Part shown: piece after piece, positions 7,264 through 14,999 of the stretch
How the letters are laid out: every line of letters begins with the position of its first letter
How positions within the stretch are numbered: the stretch's first letter is position 1
NCBI GenBank assembly: GCA_027057345.1
Contig: JALUIX010000089.1
Span: 1 to 25,735 of the forward strand
DNA length: 25,735 bases
From: S144-45 sp015494035
Lineage (GTDB): Bacteria > Pseudomonadota > Gammaproteobacteria > Xanthomonadales > Marinicellaceae
Reading direction: 5' to 3'
The notes under the pieces: model-generated
The model's database searches: none
What the model was told of the DNA's origin: nothing
The model's input: only the letters and a program-made list of their open reading frames with translations
Program-made: the position numbers and the translations under genes

Positions 7264-8313
7264 TCATGCCGCAGCTCCCTTCCAGTCCGCCTGCCAGCTG
7301 CGTTGGTGGGCTACGATGGCCCAGGCGGTTCGGGCCAGTTTGTTGGCCAACGCCACAGCGGCTTCATTGGGGTGACAGCATTCCAGCAATTGTTCCACCC
7401 AAGGGTTCCCGCCTGCTTCGCCGGCGGCTTGCCGTCGTCGAACATGACGAATCACGGCCCGCGCACCATGGACCAGCAGGCTTCTCAGGTAAGGATCCCC
7501 GCGTTCGCTGATCCCCAGCAAGCGCTCCTTGCCCCCGGAACTGGCCTGCCGGGGGACCAGGCCCAGATAGGCCGCCAATTGTCGTCCGTTGCGGAAGTCT
7601 GCTCCACGCGCTCCCAGCACGGCGGCGAGCATCGTTGCCGTCTGCAGGCCGATGCCCGGGATTTCGGCCAAACGTTGACTCACTTCGTTTTCCCGGTGCC
7701 ATTGCGCCAGCGCTCGGGTGAGATGCTCGATGTGCTCTTCCAGTTGCTTGAAAGCTTCCCACAGCTGCGCCAGCAGTTGTCGAACCCAAACCGGGAGCCC
7801 GTTTTCAGCGTCTTCCAGGATCATCCACAATTGTTCCCGCAGCACTCGATCCCCCTGGGGAAGTGCTATGCCAAACTCCAACAGCACGCCCCGTATGTGG
7901 TTACTCATCGCAACGCGTTGCTTGACCAGTTGACGCCGGCCATGATGCAGGTGAAATACCGCCTGCTGTTCGGGTGTCTTGATCGCCACGAAGCGCATGT
8001 GGGGGCGGGTGACCGCTTCACAGATCGCTTCGGCATCGTTTCGATCGTTCTTGTTCGACTTCACGTAAGGCTTGACGAACGCAGGTGCCATCAAGCGAAC
8101 CTCGTGACCATAGCCTTTCAGGGTGCGTGCCCAGTAATGGGCGCTTGCGCAAGCCTCCATGCCGATCAGGCAGGGTGGGAGCTGGGCGAAAAATCGCTTC
8201 ATCTGTGCCCGTTTTAGCTTCTTTCGCAGGACGGGCTTGCCTTTCCCATCCACGCCATGCACCTGAAAAACATTCTTTGCCAAATCAATACCGATCACGC
8301 TAAACTTGTTCAT
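7264..8313 (-). CDS. IS110 family transposase (bridge-RNA-type recombinase)
   Basis: A 349-residue protein with the two-domain plan of the family. The N-terminal DEDD domain shows VIGIDLAKNVFQVHG with the first acidic residue, GMEACASAHYWAR with the Glu, and NKNDRNDAEAICEA with the Asp pair. The C-terminal Transposase_20 domain shows IPGIGLQTATMLAA, then AAYLGLVPRQASSGGK, whose serine is the likely nucleophile, then LRSLLVHGARAVI. NKNDxNDAEAICEA and the following RPHMRFV are typical of IS1111-like members. The gene appears intact. A ribosome binding site GGAGGG lies 8-9 bases before the chosen ATG at 8313; ATG at 8319 is the alternative. The frame remains open upstream into the neighbouring MITE up to 8445, but that extension is MITE sequence and is not homologous to the family. 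Confidence 0.93.
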   Translation of the reverse strand: MNKFSVIGIDLAKNVFQVHGVDGKGKPVLRKKLKRAQMKRFFAQLPPCLIGMEACASAHYWARTLKGYGHEVRLMAPAFVKPYVKSNKNDRNDAEAICEAVTRPHMRFVAIKTPEQQAVFHLHHGRRQLVKQRVAMSNHIRGVLLEFGIALPQGDRVLREQLWMILEDAENGLPVWVRQLLAQLWEAFKQLEEHIEHLTRALAQWHRENEVSQRLAEIPGIGLQTATMLAAVLGARGADFRNGRQLAAYLGLVPRQASSGGKERLLGISERGDPYLRSLLVHGARAVIRHVRRRQAAGEAGGNPWVEQLLECCHPNEAAVALANKLARTAWAIVAHQRSWQADWKGAAA

Positions 8314-8400
8314 GGACATCGCCCTCCTCGTTAGTTGAGTTAAACAAGTCTTAACTATGGCACAAAGATGCCGGTTGAGGTTGGGCGGTGTCCATACCAT

Positions 8401-8555
8401 CTGATTGAATCGTGACACGGCATCTTGTGGCGTAAAATCGTCCATTTCTGCGTTGCAAACCTTCGCAATAGCCTTGCTATTACGCGCGGTTTGCGCCTTG
8501 AACTGAACAATTTTTCACACACAATCTGCTCGCACCAGATTCAATCAGCGCTTCC
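8401..8555 (-). mobile_element. MITE copy 3, main part, interrupted by the IS110-type element
   Basis: Begins inside the terminal repeat (CTGATTGAATC) and ends with GATTCAATCAGCGCTTCC. The missing 9 bp of the left end lie at 6900-6908 on the other side of the insertion sequence. It is nearly identical to the tandem copy 4, with only about three interior differences, so these two are recent sister copies. It is followed by CCAG (8556-8559), which separates it from copy 4. Confidence 0.88.
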
Positions 8556-8559
8556 CCAG

Positions 8560-8721
8560 GTAAGCGCTGATCGAATCGTGACACGGCATCTTGTGGCGTA
8601 AAATCGTCCATTTCTGCGTTGCAAACCTTCGCAATAGCCTTGCTATTACGTGCGGTTTGCGCCTTGAACTGAACAATTTTTCACATACAATCTGCTCGCA
8701 CCAGATTCAATCAGCGCTTCC
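8560..8721 (-). mobile_element. MITE copy 4 (162 bp), in tandem with copy 3
   Basis: Begins GTAAGCGCTGATCGAATC (one substitution in the first bases) and ends GATTCAATCAGCGCTTCC, followed by TTAC. It has the same orientation as copy 3. The spacing of exactly 4 bp between the tandem copies, as at 261-264 for copies 1 and 2, suggests that one inserted at the duplicated target of the other. From its end to 8740 runs the displaced 3' end of the DUF4412 gene. Confidence 0.88.
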
Positions 8722-8877
8722 TTACAGAAAATCAAGCATTAATCTGGCCAGCATTGCCCCGGGTTTCTCCAGGTGGGGGTGAATCCTGCCGGTGGTTGCC
8801 TTACCCGCGCAGGTGGCGCTGTGTCAGTGTCACTCCCCGGTGTCCCCACCAGTGTGCCCCCATCAAGGGGCTGTGCA

Positions 8878-8906
8878 TTGGTTCCGCCGCGTCTTGGGTG
8901 TAGAAT
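8878..8906 (+). promoter_or_regulatory. Probable promoter of the large glycosyltransferase gene
   Basis: TTGGTT (8878-8883), a 17-bp spacer and TAGAAT (8901-8906) precede the start codon at 8934 by a short leader of about 20 bases. The ribosome binding site is weak. The rest of 8741-8877 shows no convincing terminator, RNA gene or ORF. Confidence 0.5.
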
Positions 8907-8933
8907 AGACCGTCGCAAATCACGCCCTGGCCC

Positions 8934-11900
8934 ATGACAAATCCAGCGTCTCACGACGACCAGTACACCCACATTTTTCTTTTCAATACTCCGTCGGACT
9001 GGCTGCATACGCCTGATCGGCCAGCGCTGCTGGCCGCGTTGAATTTGCCTCCGGACTGGCCAGGGGCCATCACCCCGGTGGCGGCAGCCAGCCTGGCGGA
9101 ACTGGACCTGGACAATCTCAATCAGGCGCTGGATGAAAAAACCCAACGGGCCGTGTTCGTCAATGCCGAAAACGCCTTTGGCCGCTACTGGCTACCGCGC
9201 TTGCAGGCAGGCCTGCCGGCGGATGCCCGCTTTCGGCTCTGCTCGGCCCTCACCACGCGTGTGTATGAGCTGTCTCCGTTGCCCGAAGGGTTCCGCTATG
9301 ACGGCTCGTATCAACAACTGGACAATGCCCTCTACCTGCAGCAGAAACCGGCCCGTCCGGTGCCAGTTGCTCGCCTGAACCCCGATGCTGTGGTGGTGCG
9401 GGTCACCAACGGCACCCTGGCTGTTGCCGATTTTGCCGAAAGCCGCCTGGCTAACAAACTGGTCGCGACGAACGTTTTTCTGCAACCGGTTCGAGCCACC
9501 GCCCTGCGGAGTGAAAACGTGCCGGTGGTGGGCGACCAACACCCCTTGCCGGCACACCCGTTGCGTGATTTTCACCACTGGCTCATGCACACGGATGCCC
9601 AGGCCTTGCCCGAGGGCTTTCCCGGTCTGGACGAGCGGCCGGTGCTGCTGCACGTCACCATGGACTGGGGCGGTGGCGTCAACAAGTGGATAGACGACTA
9701 TGCCCGGGCAGAACCCGGTTTTCACCACCTGACCCTGGTCAGTGAAGGGGAGTTTTTCCGCCAGCGTTTTGGCGAACGGCTCAGCCTGCGTTGGGGCGGC
9801 GCCTCCGGGCCGGTGTTGCAGCGGTTTGACCTGAGTGATCCCATCGCGGTCATGGCGGTGCAACACGCCGAGTACGAGCGCATTCTGCACTCGGTGCTGG
9901 ACGCCTTTGGCGTGCAACGCGTGGCGGTGTCATCCCTGATTGGCCATGGCCTGGCGAGCCTTTACACCGGGTTGCCGACCCTGCGGATTTTCCATGATTT
10001 TTTTCCACACTGGCCGGTGCTGAATGCCCGCCTGAATGGCAAAAAACCCGGCGCGGCGGCTTGGCAAGAGGCGTTTGCAGAAAGCACCCACGAGGCCTTT
10101 GGAGGCATTGACGCCGAAACCCACGCTCAGTGGCACAAGGCCCTGCTGGCCGGCTATGGACAAAAAAACGTGGCCCTGGTCGCCCCCTCTGAAAGCGCAG
10201 TGGCCAACCTCCAGGCGCTGGGGGTGCCGGGTAGTCGCAAAGCTCTCCATGTGATTCCACACGCCATCCGGCCCTTTGAGTTGCCTTTCCAGCTTTCCGC
10301 GGACACCGACAGCCGACCGTTGACCATTCTGGTGCCCGGGCGCATCAATGCCGTCAAGGGCCAGGCCGTGCTGGAAAAACTGCTGCCTGCTTTGCGCCAG
10401 CGCCTGCCCGATGCACGCGTGGTTTTGCTGGGCGCCGGCAAGGACGGCCGCCACCTGGCCGCTGAGCCGGGGGTTGAAATCATAGAGGACTACCAGGCGG
10501 AAGAATTGCCGCAGCACCTGGCTGCCATTCGCCCGCACGTGGCACTGCTGCTCTCGCAGGCGGCTGAAACCTTCAGTTACGCACTGAGCGAAATGCACCA
10601 GGCCGGCATTCCGGTGATTGCCACCGCCATAGGCGCACTGGCCGAGCGCATCGAGCCGGAAAAAACCGGCTGGCTGGTGACCGGCGAGACGGATCAGGAA
10701 CAGGCACAACAGGTACTGCAACAATTACAGACGCTGGCTGCTAACCGGCAAAAACTGTCGGTCGTGGAGAAACGCCTGAAAACCCTGACCTTGCCACGCC
10801 CGGAAGAGACGCTAGTGGCGTATGCACGGCTGTGGAAAAAGCTCACCGCCAGCAGCAAGACGAACTCAGTCGAGCCTCGCCCCAGCGCCGAAACCCTGTG
10901 GCCCCGTTATGGCCACCGGCAACTGGCCGATTTAAGCCTGCGCCTGCGCGCGCAGATCCGCCAGTTACAACAACGACTGGCCGCCAGCGAAGAACTGACC
11001 AAAGAACGCACGCGCTGGGCGCACGACCTGCAAAAGCACATCCTGGAGCTGGATCACGCCATTTCGTCCCTCAAGGCCGAACAGGATCGCCTGCACGAGA
11101 CCATCGCCGAGCGTGAAAAGCACATCGCCGCCGAACGGGCCGAGGCCGAACACCTGCGCCAGGTACTCAAAGCCGAACAGGATCGCCTGCACGGGGAAAT
11201 TCAGGCCCTGCAAGGTGAACTGACGGCGGTTTACAACAGCACCTCCTGGCGAATCACCAAGCCCCTGCGTTTTGCCCGTCGCAGCCTGCAAAACGGCTTG
11301 CCCCGGGCGGCCTATCGCCTCAAACAGGCCCGTGGCCTGCCGCTGCGATTTTCCTGCAGTGTCAAAACCCGGGGCCTCAAGGGCACGTTGGGCCTGATTC
11401 GGAACCGGCTGGGTGCTGCGCCCGAGGCGCTTAACCCGGCTGTGAGGGAAACCGTCGCGCTGGAAAAACACTTCACGCCCATTGCCTTGCCGCTGGCCGA
11501 GTCGCCTCTGGTGTCTATTATCATCCCGGTCTATAACCACTTTGAGCATACCTGGAACTGCCTCAAGTCCATTGCCGAACTGGACACCGATCTGCCGTTT
11601 GAAGTGATCGTGGTGGATGACGCTTCCACTGACGAAACGGCCGAAAAAATGGCCCTGATCGCTGGCGTGCGTTACCACCGTCAGGCCGAAAACGGCGGCT
11701 TTATCGAAGCCTGCAACACCGGCGCGGCCCTGGCCACCGGTGAATACCTGCTGTTTCTCAACAACGACACCGTGGTGCGCCCCGGCTGGCTGGATGCCCT
11801 GATGCGCACCTTTAGCGATCACCCGGACTGCGGCCTGGCCGGAAGTCAGCTGCTGTACCCCGATGGCCGCTTGCAGGAAGCCGGCGGCATTGTTTTTTCC

Positions 11901-13388
11901 GACGCCAGCGGCTGGAATTACGGGCGGTTGGAAAACCCCCAGGCACCCGAATTCAACCACCTGCGCGAAGTGGACTATTGTTCCGGTGCCAGCATCGCCA
12001 TCAAAAAGGCCCTGTTTGAGCAACTGGGCGGCTTTGACTCCCGCTACAAACCGGCCTATTACGAAGACACCGACCTGGCCTTTGCCGTGCGCGAGGCCGG
12101 TTACCGGGTGTTGTACCAGCCGGCATCGCAAGTAGTGCATTTCGAAGGTGTCAGCTCCGGCACCGACCTGGCCAGCGGCACCAAGCGCTTTCAGGCCATC
12201 AACCAGAAGAAATTTGCCGAAAAGTGGGCCCACGCCCTCACCCGGCAACCCGATCCGGCCACCGACATTGAGCTGGCCCGAATTCACGGCCAACCGCCGC
12301 GGGTGCTGATTGCCGATGCCACCACGCCCACGCCCGATCAGGACTCCGGTAGCGTGCGCATGCTCAACCTGATCCGCATTCTGCGTGATTTAGGCTATCA
12401 CGTGGTGTTCATGCCCGAAAACCTCAGCCATGCCGGTGCCTACACCGAAGCCTTGCAGCAGATGGGCGTGGAGTGCCTGTATCACCCCTCGGTCAAAAAC
12501 CCCATGGATTACCTGCGTGACAAGGGCAAATACCTGGACGCGGTTATCCTCAGCCGTTATTACGTGGCTGAACCGCTGCTGCCGCTGGTGCGTCATTTTG
12601 CCCCGCAGGCGCGGGTGATTTTTGACACCGTGGACTTGCACTACGTACGCGAACAACGCCAGGCCGAACTGGAAGACAATGAAAAGCTGGCGCGTCTGGC
12701 CGAAAAAACCCGCCTGCGCGAACAGGCCTGCATGCAGCAGGCGGACGTGACCTGGGTGGTCAGCCCGTACGAAAAACAGGTGCTGGAAAAGGAAGTGCCA
12801 GCCGCCCGCATTCAGGTGTTATCCAATATTCACGAAGTTTTTGGCTGCCGCAAAGGCTTTGATGAACGCCGCGACCTTCTGTTTGTGGGCGGTTTTCAGC
12901 ACACCCCCAACGTGGACGCGGTGCAGTGGTTTGTGACAGACATTTGGCCATTGATCCACCAGCAATTACCGGAGGCCAAATTTCACCTGGTTGGCTCCAA
13001 GGCGCCAGAAGAAATCCGCGCCCTGGGCGAGGTGGACGGGGTGCGGTTTCACGGTTTTGTGCCGAATATCGAGCCGTTTCTGGACGGCTGTCGCGTGGCC
13101 GTGGCGCCCTTGCGTTTTGGTGCCGGCGTCAAGGGCAAGGTCAACCTCAGCATGTCCTACGGTCAGCCGGTGGTTGCCACCGGCGTGGCCACCGAAGGCA
13201 TGCAAACCGAACACGGAGTCGACGTCCTGAATGCCGACACCCCGGAAGCGTTTGCCGAGGCCGTGGTCAGTGTGTATCAGGACAAGGCGCTGTGGCAAAA
13301 ACTTTCCGAAGGTGGCCTGAAAAACGTCGAGCGCTGGTTTTCCTTTGCCACCGCGAGGGAGGCGGTGAAGCGCGCGTTAAACCCATAA
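8934..13388 (+). CDS. Very large multidomain glycosyltransferase (GT4-like, coiled coil, GT2, GT4-like)
   Basis: A 1484-residue protein with three glycosyltransferase modules. Residues about 235-640 form a GT4-like unit with HVTMDWGGGVNKW near 239 and LVPGRINAVKGQ near 462, ending in an AETFSYALSEMHQAGIPVIA donor-binding region. Residues about 660-765 are a Glu/Gln/Arg-rich coiled coil with LKAEQDRLH repeated 32 residues apart, closing with VYNSTSWRITKPLR, a motif common in large O-chain glycosyltransferases. Residues about 855-1090 are a GT2 domain: LVSIIIPVYNH, VVDDAST, LNNDT and YEDTDLAF. Residues about 1120-1484 are a second GT4-like unit with LFVGGFQHTPN near 1316 and VAVAPLRFGAGVKGK. 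It probably elongates a surface polysaccharide from nucleotide sugars at the cytoplasmic face. The first 230 residues are unassigned. It has no export or ligase genes beside it. Confidence 0.88.
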   Translation: MTNPASHDDQYTHIFLFNTPSDWLHTPDRPALLAALNLPPDWPGAITPVAAASLAELDLDNLNQALDEKTQRAVFVNAENAFGRYWLPRLQAGLPADARFRLCSALTTRVYELSPLPEGFRYDGSYQQLDNALYLQQKPARPVPVARLNPDAVVVRVTNGTLAVADFAESRLANKLVATNVFLQPVRATALRSENVPVVGDQHPLPAHPLRDFHHWLMHTDAQALPEGFPGLDERPVLLHVTMDWGGGVNKWIDDYARAEPGFHHLTLVSEGEFFRQRFGERLSLRWGGASGPVLQRFDLSDPIAVMAVQHAEYERILHSVLDAFGVQRVAVSSLIGHGLASLYTGLPTLRIFHDFFPHWPVLNARLNGKKPGAAAWQEAFAESTHEAFGGIDAETHAQWHKALLAGYGQKNVALVAPSESAVANLQALGVPGSRKALHVIPHAIRPFELPFQLSADTDSRPLTILVPGRINAVKGQAVLEKLLPALRQRLPDARVVLLGAGKDGRHLAAEPGVEIIEDYQAEELPQHLAAIRPHVALLLSQAAETFSYALSEMHQAGIPVIATAIGALAERIEPEKTGWLVTGETDQEQAQQVLQQLQTLAANRQKLSVVEKRLKTLTLPRPEETLVAYARLWKKLTASSKTNSVEPRPSAETLWPRYGHRQLADLSLRLRAQIRQLQQRLAASEELTKERTRWAHDLQKHILELDHAISSLKAEQDRLHETIAEREKHIAAERAEAEHLRQVLKAEQDRLHGEIQALQGELTAVYNSTSWRITKPLRFARRSLQNGLPRAAYRLKQARGLPLRFSCSVKTRGLKGTLGLIRNRLGAAPEALNPAVRETVALEKHFTPIALPLAESPLVSIIIPVYNHFEHTWNCLKSIAELDTDLPFEVIVVDDASTDETAEKMALIAGVRYHRQAENGGFIEACNTGAALATGEYLLFLNNDTVVRPGWLDALMRTFSDHPDCGLAGSQLLYPDGRLQEAGGIVFSDASGWNYGRLENPQAPEFNHLREVDYCSGASIAIKKALFEQLGGFDSRYKPAYYEDTDLAFAVREAGYRVLYQPASQVVHFEGVSSGTDLASGTKRFQAINQKKFAEKWAHALTRQPDPATDIELARIHGQPPRVLIADATTPTPDQDSGSVRMLNLIRILRDLGYHVVFMPENLSHAGAYTEALQQMGVECLYHPSVKNPMDYLRDKGKYLDAVILSRYYVAEPLLPLVRHFAPQARVIFDTVDLHYVREQRQAELEDNEKLARLAEKTRLREQACMQQADVTWVVSPYEKQVLEKEVPAARIQVLSNIHEVFGCRKGFDERRDLLFVGGFQHTPNVDAVQWFVTDIWPLIHQQLPEAKFHLVGSKAPEEIRALGEVDGVRFHGFVPNIEPFLDGCRVAVAPLRFGAGVKGKVNLSMSYGQPVVATGVATEGMQTEHGVDVLNADTPEAFAEAVVSVYQDKALWQKLSEGGLKNVERWFSFATAREAVKRALNP

Positions 13389-13413
13389 CGTACGTAAAGC
13401 GCGCCATGACTAG

Positions 13414-13573
13414 GGAAGCTCTGATTGAATCTGGCGCGAGCAGATTGTCGTGAAAAATTGTTCAGTTCTAGGCGCAAGCCGCACGCAATAGCAAGCTATT
13501 GTGAAGGTTTGCAACGCAGAAATGGACGATTTGATGCCGCAAGATGCCGTGTCACGATTCGATCAGAGCTTCC
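13414..13573 (+). mobile_element. MITE copy 5 (160 bp)
   Basis: Ends GGAAGCTCTGATTGAATC and GATTCGATCAGAGCTTCC (one mismatch between arms), flanked by exact CTAG at 13410-13413 and 13574-13577. It lies in the short convergent gap between the large glycosyltransferase gene and the SDR gene and interrupts no reading frame. Without it and one target copy the gap would be only about 63 bp. Confidence 0.92.
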
Positions 13574-13615
13574 CTAGCGACTAACCCGGCCACCACATAG
13601 CGCCCTGGGCGCGCC

Positions 13616-14425
13616 TCATATCTTTTCGCTCACCATGGCTTTGCGATTCATGTTGCCAAAGGTGGCGACAATGGTTTGGCGGGGCATCAGCCGTTGCGCC
13701 ATAAATGCCATCATTTTGTTCATGCCGCCGGGAATGACCAATGCCTGGCGTTTTTCTAGTGCTTTCAGGGCGCTGCGCACCACTGGTTCGACATTCATGG
13801 CTTTCATGGGCAGTTTTGAGACATCCATTTGTAGCCGTTTCGGCATTTCGGTGGCCGTCAGGCCCGGCGCCACGGTGGTGACAACAACGCCTTTTGTTTT
13901 CAATTCCTGATGCAAGGCTTCGCCCAGTGACAGAATATAGGCTTTGCTGGCCGCATAATTGGCAAAATACGGCACGGCCTGAAAAGCAAAGGTGGAAGAC
14001 ACGAACAGGATGCCTCCGCGCCCTCTTTTGGCCAGTTGTTGGCCAAAATGATGCGCCATGCGCAAAGGTACCTCGCAATTCAGCCGCAGCAGTTGGGTCT
14101 GTTCATCCAGTGGAATTTTCAAAAAGGCACCGTGGGTTTCTATACCGGCATTGGGCACCACCAGACCAATGTCCAGCTCCTGTGTCTGGCGCAGTAGCTG
14201 ATCCATCGCATCGGCTTCATTGAGATCCAGGGCAATGGGTCGCACCGTGATTCCGCTGTTGCGTTGCAATGTTGCGGCTTGTTGATCCAACAGGGATTTT
14301 CTGCGCGCCACGGTAACCACATTAAGACCACGGCCGGCCAGTTGGCGGGCAAATTCTGCCCCGATACCCGAGGATGCGCCGGTGACCAGGGCCCACGGAC
14401 CGAATTGGGATTGAAACTGACTCAT
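13616..14425 (-). CDS. Short-chain dehydrogenase/reductase
   Basis: A 269-residue classical SDR. It has the Rossmann glycine motif TGASSGIG near residue 15, the adenine-ring NAG motif as VPNAGIE near 92, the catalytic serine in FVSSTF and the YAASK catalytic pair near 160. The arginine-containing TVARRK at the end of strand 2 suggests preference for NADP(H). The C-terminal 70 residues are basic and methionine-rich, as in SDRs acting on lipophilic substrates, but the substrate cannot be read from sequence. A good ribosome binding site, AAGGAG, lies 8-9 bases before the ATG. The start overlaps the stop of a small upstream ORF (ATGA), suggesting translational coupling. Confidence 0.9.
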   Translation of the reverse strand: MSQFQSQFGPWALVTGASSGIGAEFARQLAGRGLNVVTVARRKSLLDQQAATLQRNSGITVRPIALDLNEADAMDQLLRQTQELDIGLVVPNAGIETHGAFLKIPLDEQTQLLRLNCEVPLRMAHHFGQQLAKRGRGGILFVSSTFAFQAVPYFANYAASKAYILSLGEALHQELKTKGVVVTTVAPGLTATEMPKRLQMDVSKLPMKAMNVEPVVRSALKALEKRQALVIPGGMNKMMAFMAQRLMPRQTIVATFGNMNRKAMVSEKI

Positions 14426-14739
14426 GGGAAATGCTCCTTTGTCGATGAGAAAACAGGTGAAGAGAAAAGTCTTGGATGGCCGGGTGATAAGGCCTCATGG
14501 AAAAACGTTTCTGTCTGAACCCCGTCCTGCGCCACCGCCGCTTGCCGCAAGCCCAGCGCCAGCAGCGCGATGAGTCCCGCCTTGAGCCATGATGCTTTTC
14601 TGAGGCCATTTTTGGCACCAAAGACAAACGCTCGCGGTTGTTTATGACCAGGCGAACGTGCCCGATGCGCTGTGCCGCTGGGCGTATCAGTGGGTATCGG
14701 GATGCGGGGCTTCTGCCACGCACGGCGGTTGCTGGACAT
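14422..14739 (-). CDS. Small hypothetical protein, translationally coupled to the SDR gene
   Basis: A 105-residue ORF beginning MSSNRRAWQK, with GAGG five bases before the ATG. The N-terminal half is basic and proline-rich, then comes one hydrophobic stretch (WLKAGLIALLALGL), then a polar tail. Its stop overlaps the start of the SDR gene in ATGA, the best reason to believe it is translated. I recognise no family. The composition of the first 50 residues is unusual, so a spurious frame over a leader region remains possible. Confidence 0.4.
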   Translation of the reverse strand: MSSNRRAWQKPRIPIPTDTPSGTAHRARSPGHKQPRAFVFGAKNGLRKASWLKAGLIALLALGLRQAAVAQDGVQTETFFHEALSPGHPRLFSSPVFSSTKEHFP

Positions 14740-14759
14740 GGGTTCCTCGATTGGGACGG

Positions 14760-14775
14760 TCATTAACTGTAATGA
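14760..14775. promoter_or_regulatory. Palindrome upstream of the small ORF/SDR pair, candidate operator
   Basis: TCATTAACTGTAATGA has perfect 6-bp arms TCATTA/TAATGA around ACTG and lies about 20 bp upstream of the small ORF start. The neighbouring TetR regulator is the obvious candidate ligand, but the site differs from the palindrome at that regulator's own promoter. No convincing promoter hexamers were found. The rest of 14740-14838 holds only the displaced 3' end of the tetR gene (about 14823-14838). Confidence 0.35.
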
Positions 14776-14838
14776 TTGGTACAAAAATAGACCCGGTAAA
14801 CTCGGGAGGCATTGCAGATTATTTCAAACAGTTTTTAA

Positions 14839-14999
14839 GGAAGCTCTGATTGAATCTGGCGCGAGCAGATTGTTGTGAAAAATTGTTCAGTTCAAGGCGC
14901 AAATCGTACGTAATAGCAAGGCTATTGCGAAGGTTTGCAACGCAGAAATGGGCGATTTTACGCTGCAAGATGCCGTGTCACGATTCAATCAGAGTTTCC
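14839..14999 (+). mobile_element. MITE copy 6 (161 bp), inserted in the 3' end of the second tetR gene
   Basis: Starts GGAAGCTCTGATTGAATC and ends GATTCAATCAGAGTTTCC (one mismatch), with exact TTAA at 14835-14838 and 15000-15003. Removing the element and one TTAA joins the tetR frame to a short tail ending in a natural stop, confirming both boundaries. The reading frame used by copy 7 contains a single TGA here. Confidence 0.93.

Larger units (their letters stand above)
6909..8400 (-). mobile_element. IS110 family element, IS1111-like subgroup (about 1.49 kb)
   Basis: Contains one transposase gene and, near each end, a 12-bp inverted repeat: TGGACACCGCCC at 6913-6924 and GGGCGGTGTCCA at 8383-8394. 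These lie 4 and 6 bp inside the deduced ends. Subterminal rather than terminal inverted repeats are characteristic of the IS1111 subgroup. Both ends abut a CT dinucleotide (6907-6908 and 8401-8402), fitting the CT core reported for IS110-type recombination. The element sits within the terminal repeat of a MITE, 9 bp from its end. The longer non-coding arm lies downstream of the transposase gene, also as expected for IS1111. Confidence 0.85.

Noticed and set aside
6961..8217. 418-residue plus-strand reading frame across the insertion sequence
   Set aside because: It is antisense to the intact transposase gene and has no recognisable domain or family features.
8314..8445. N-terminal extension of the IS110-type transposase beginning MDDFTPQDAV
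   Set aside because: The extension is read from MITE copy 3 and the leader of the insertion sequence. The family N-terminus and a good ribosome binding site place the start at 8313.
10965..12293. 442-residue reading frame opposite the large glycosyltransferase
   Set aside because: Antisense to clear GT2 motifs; no domain of its own.
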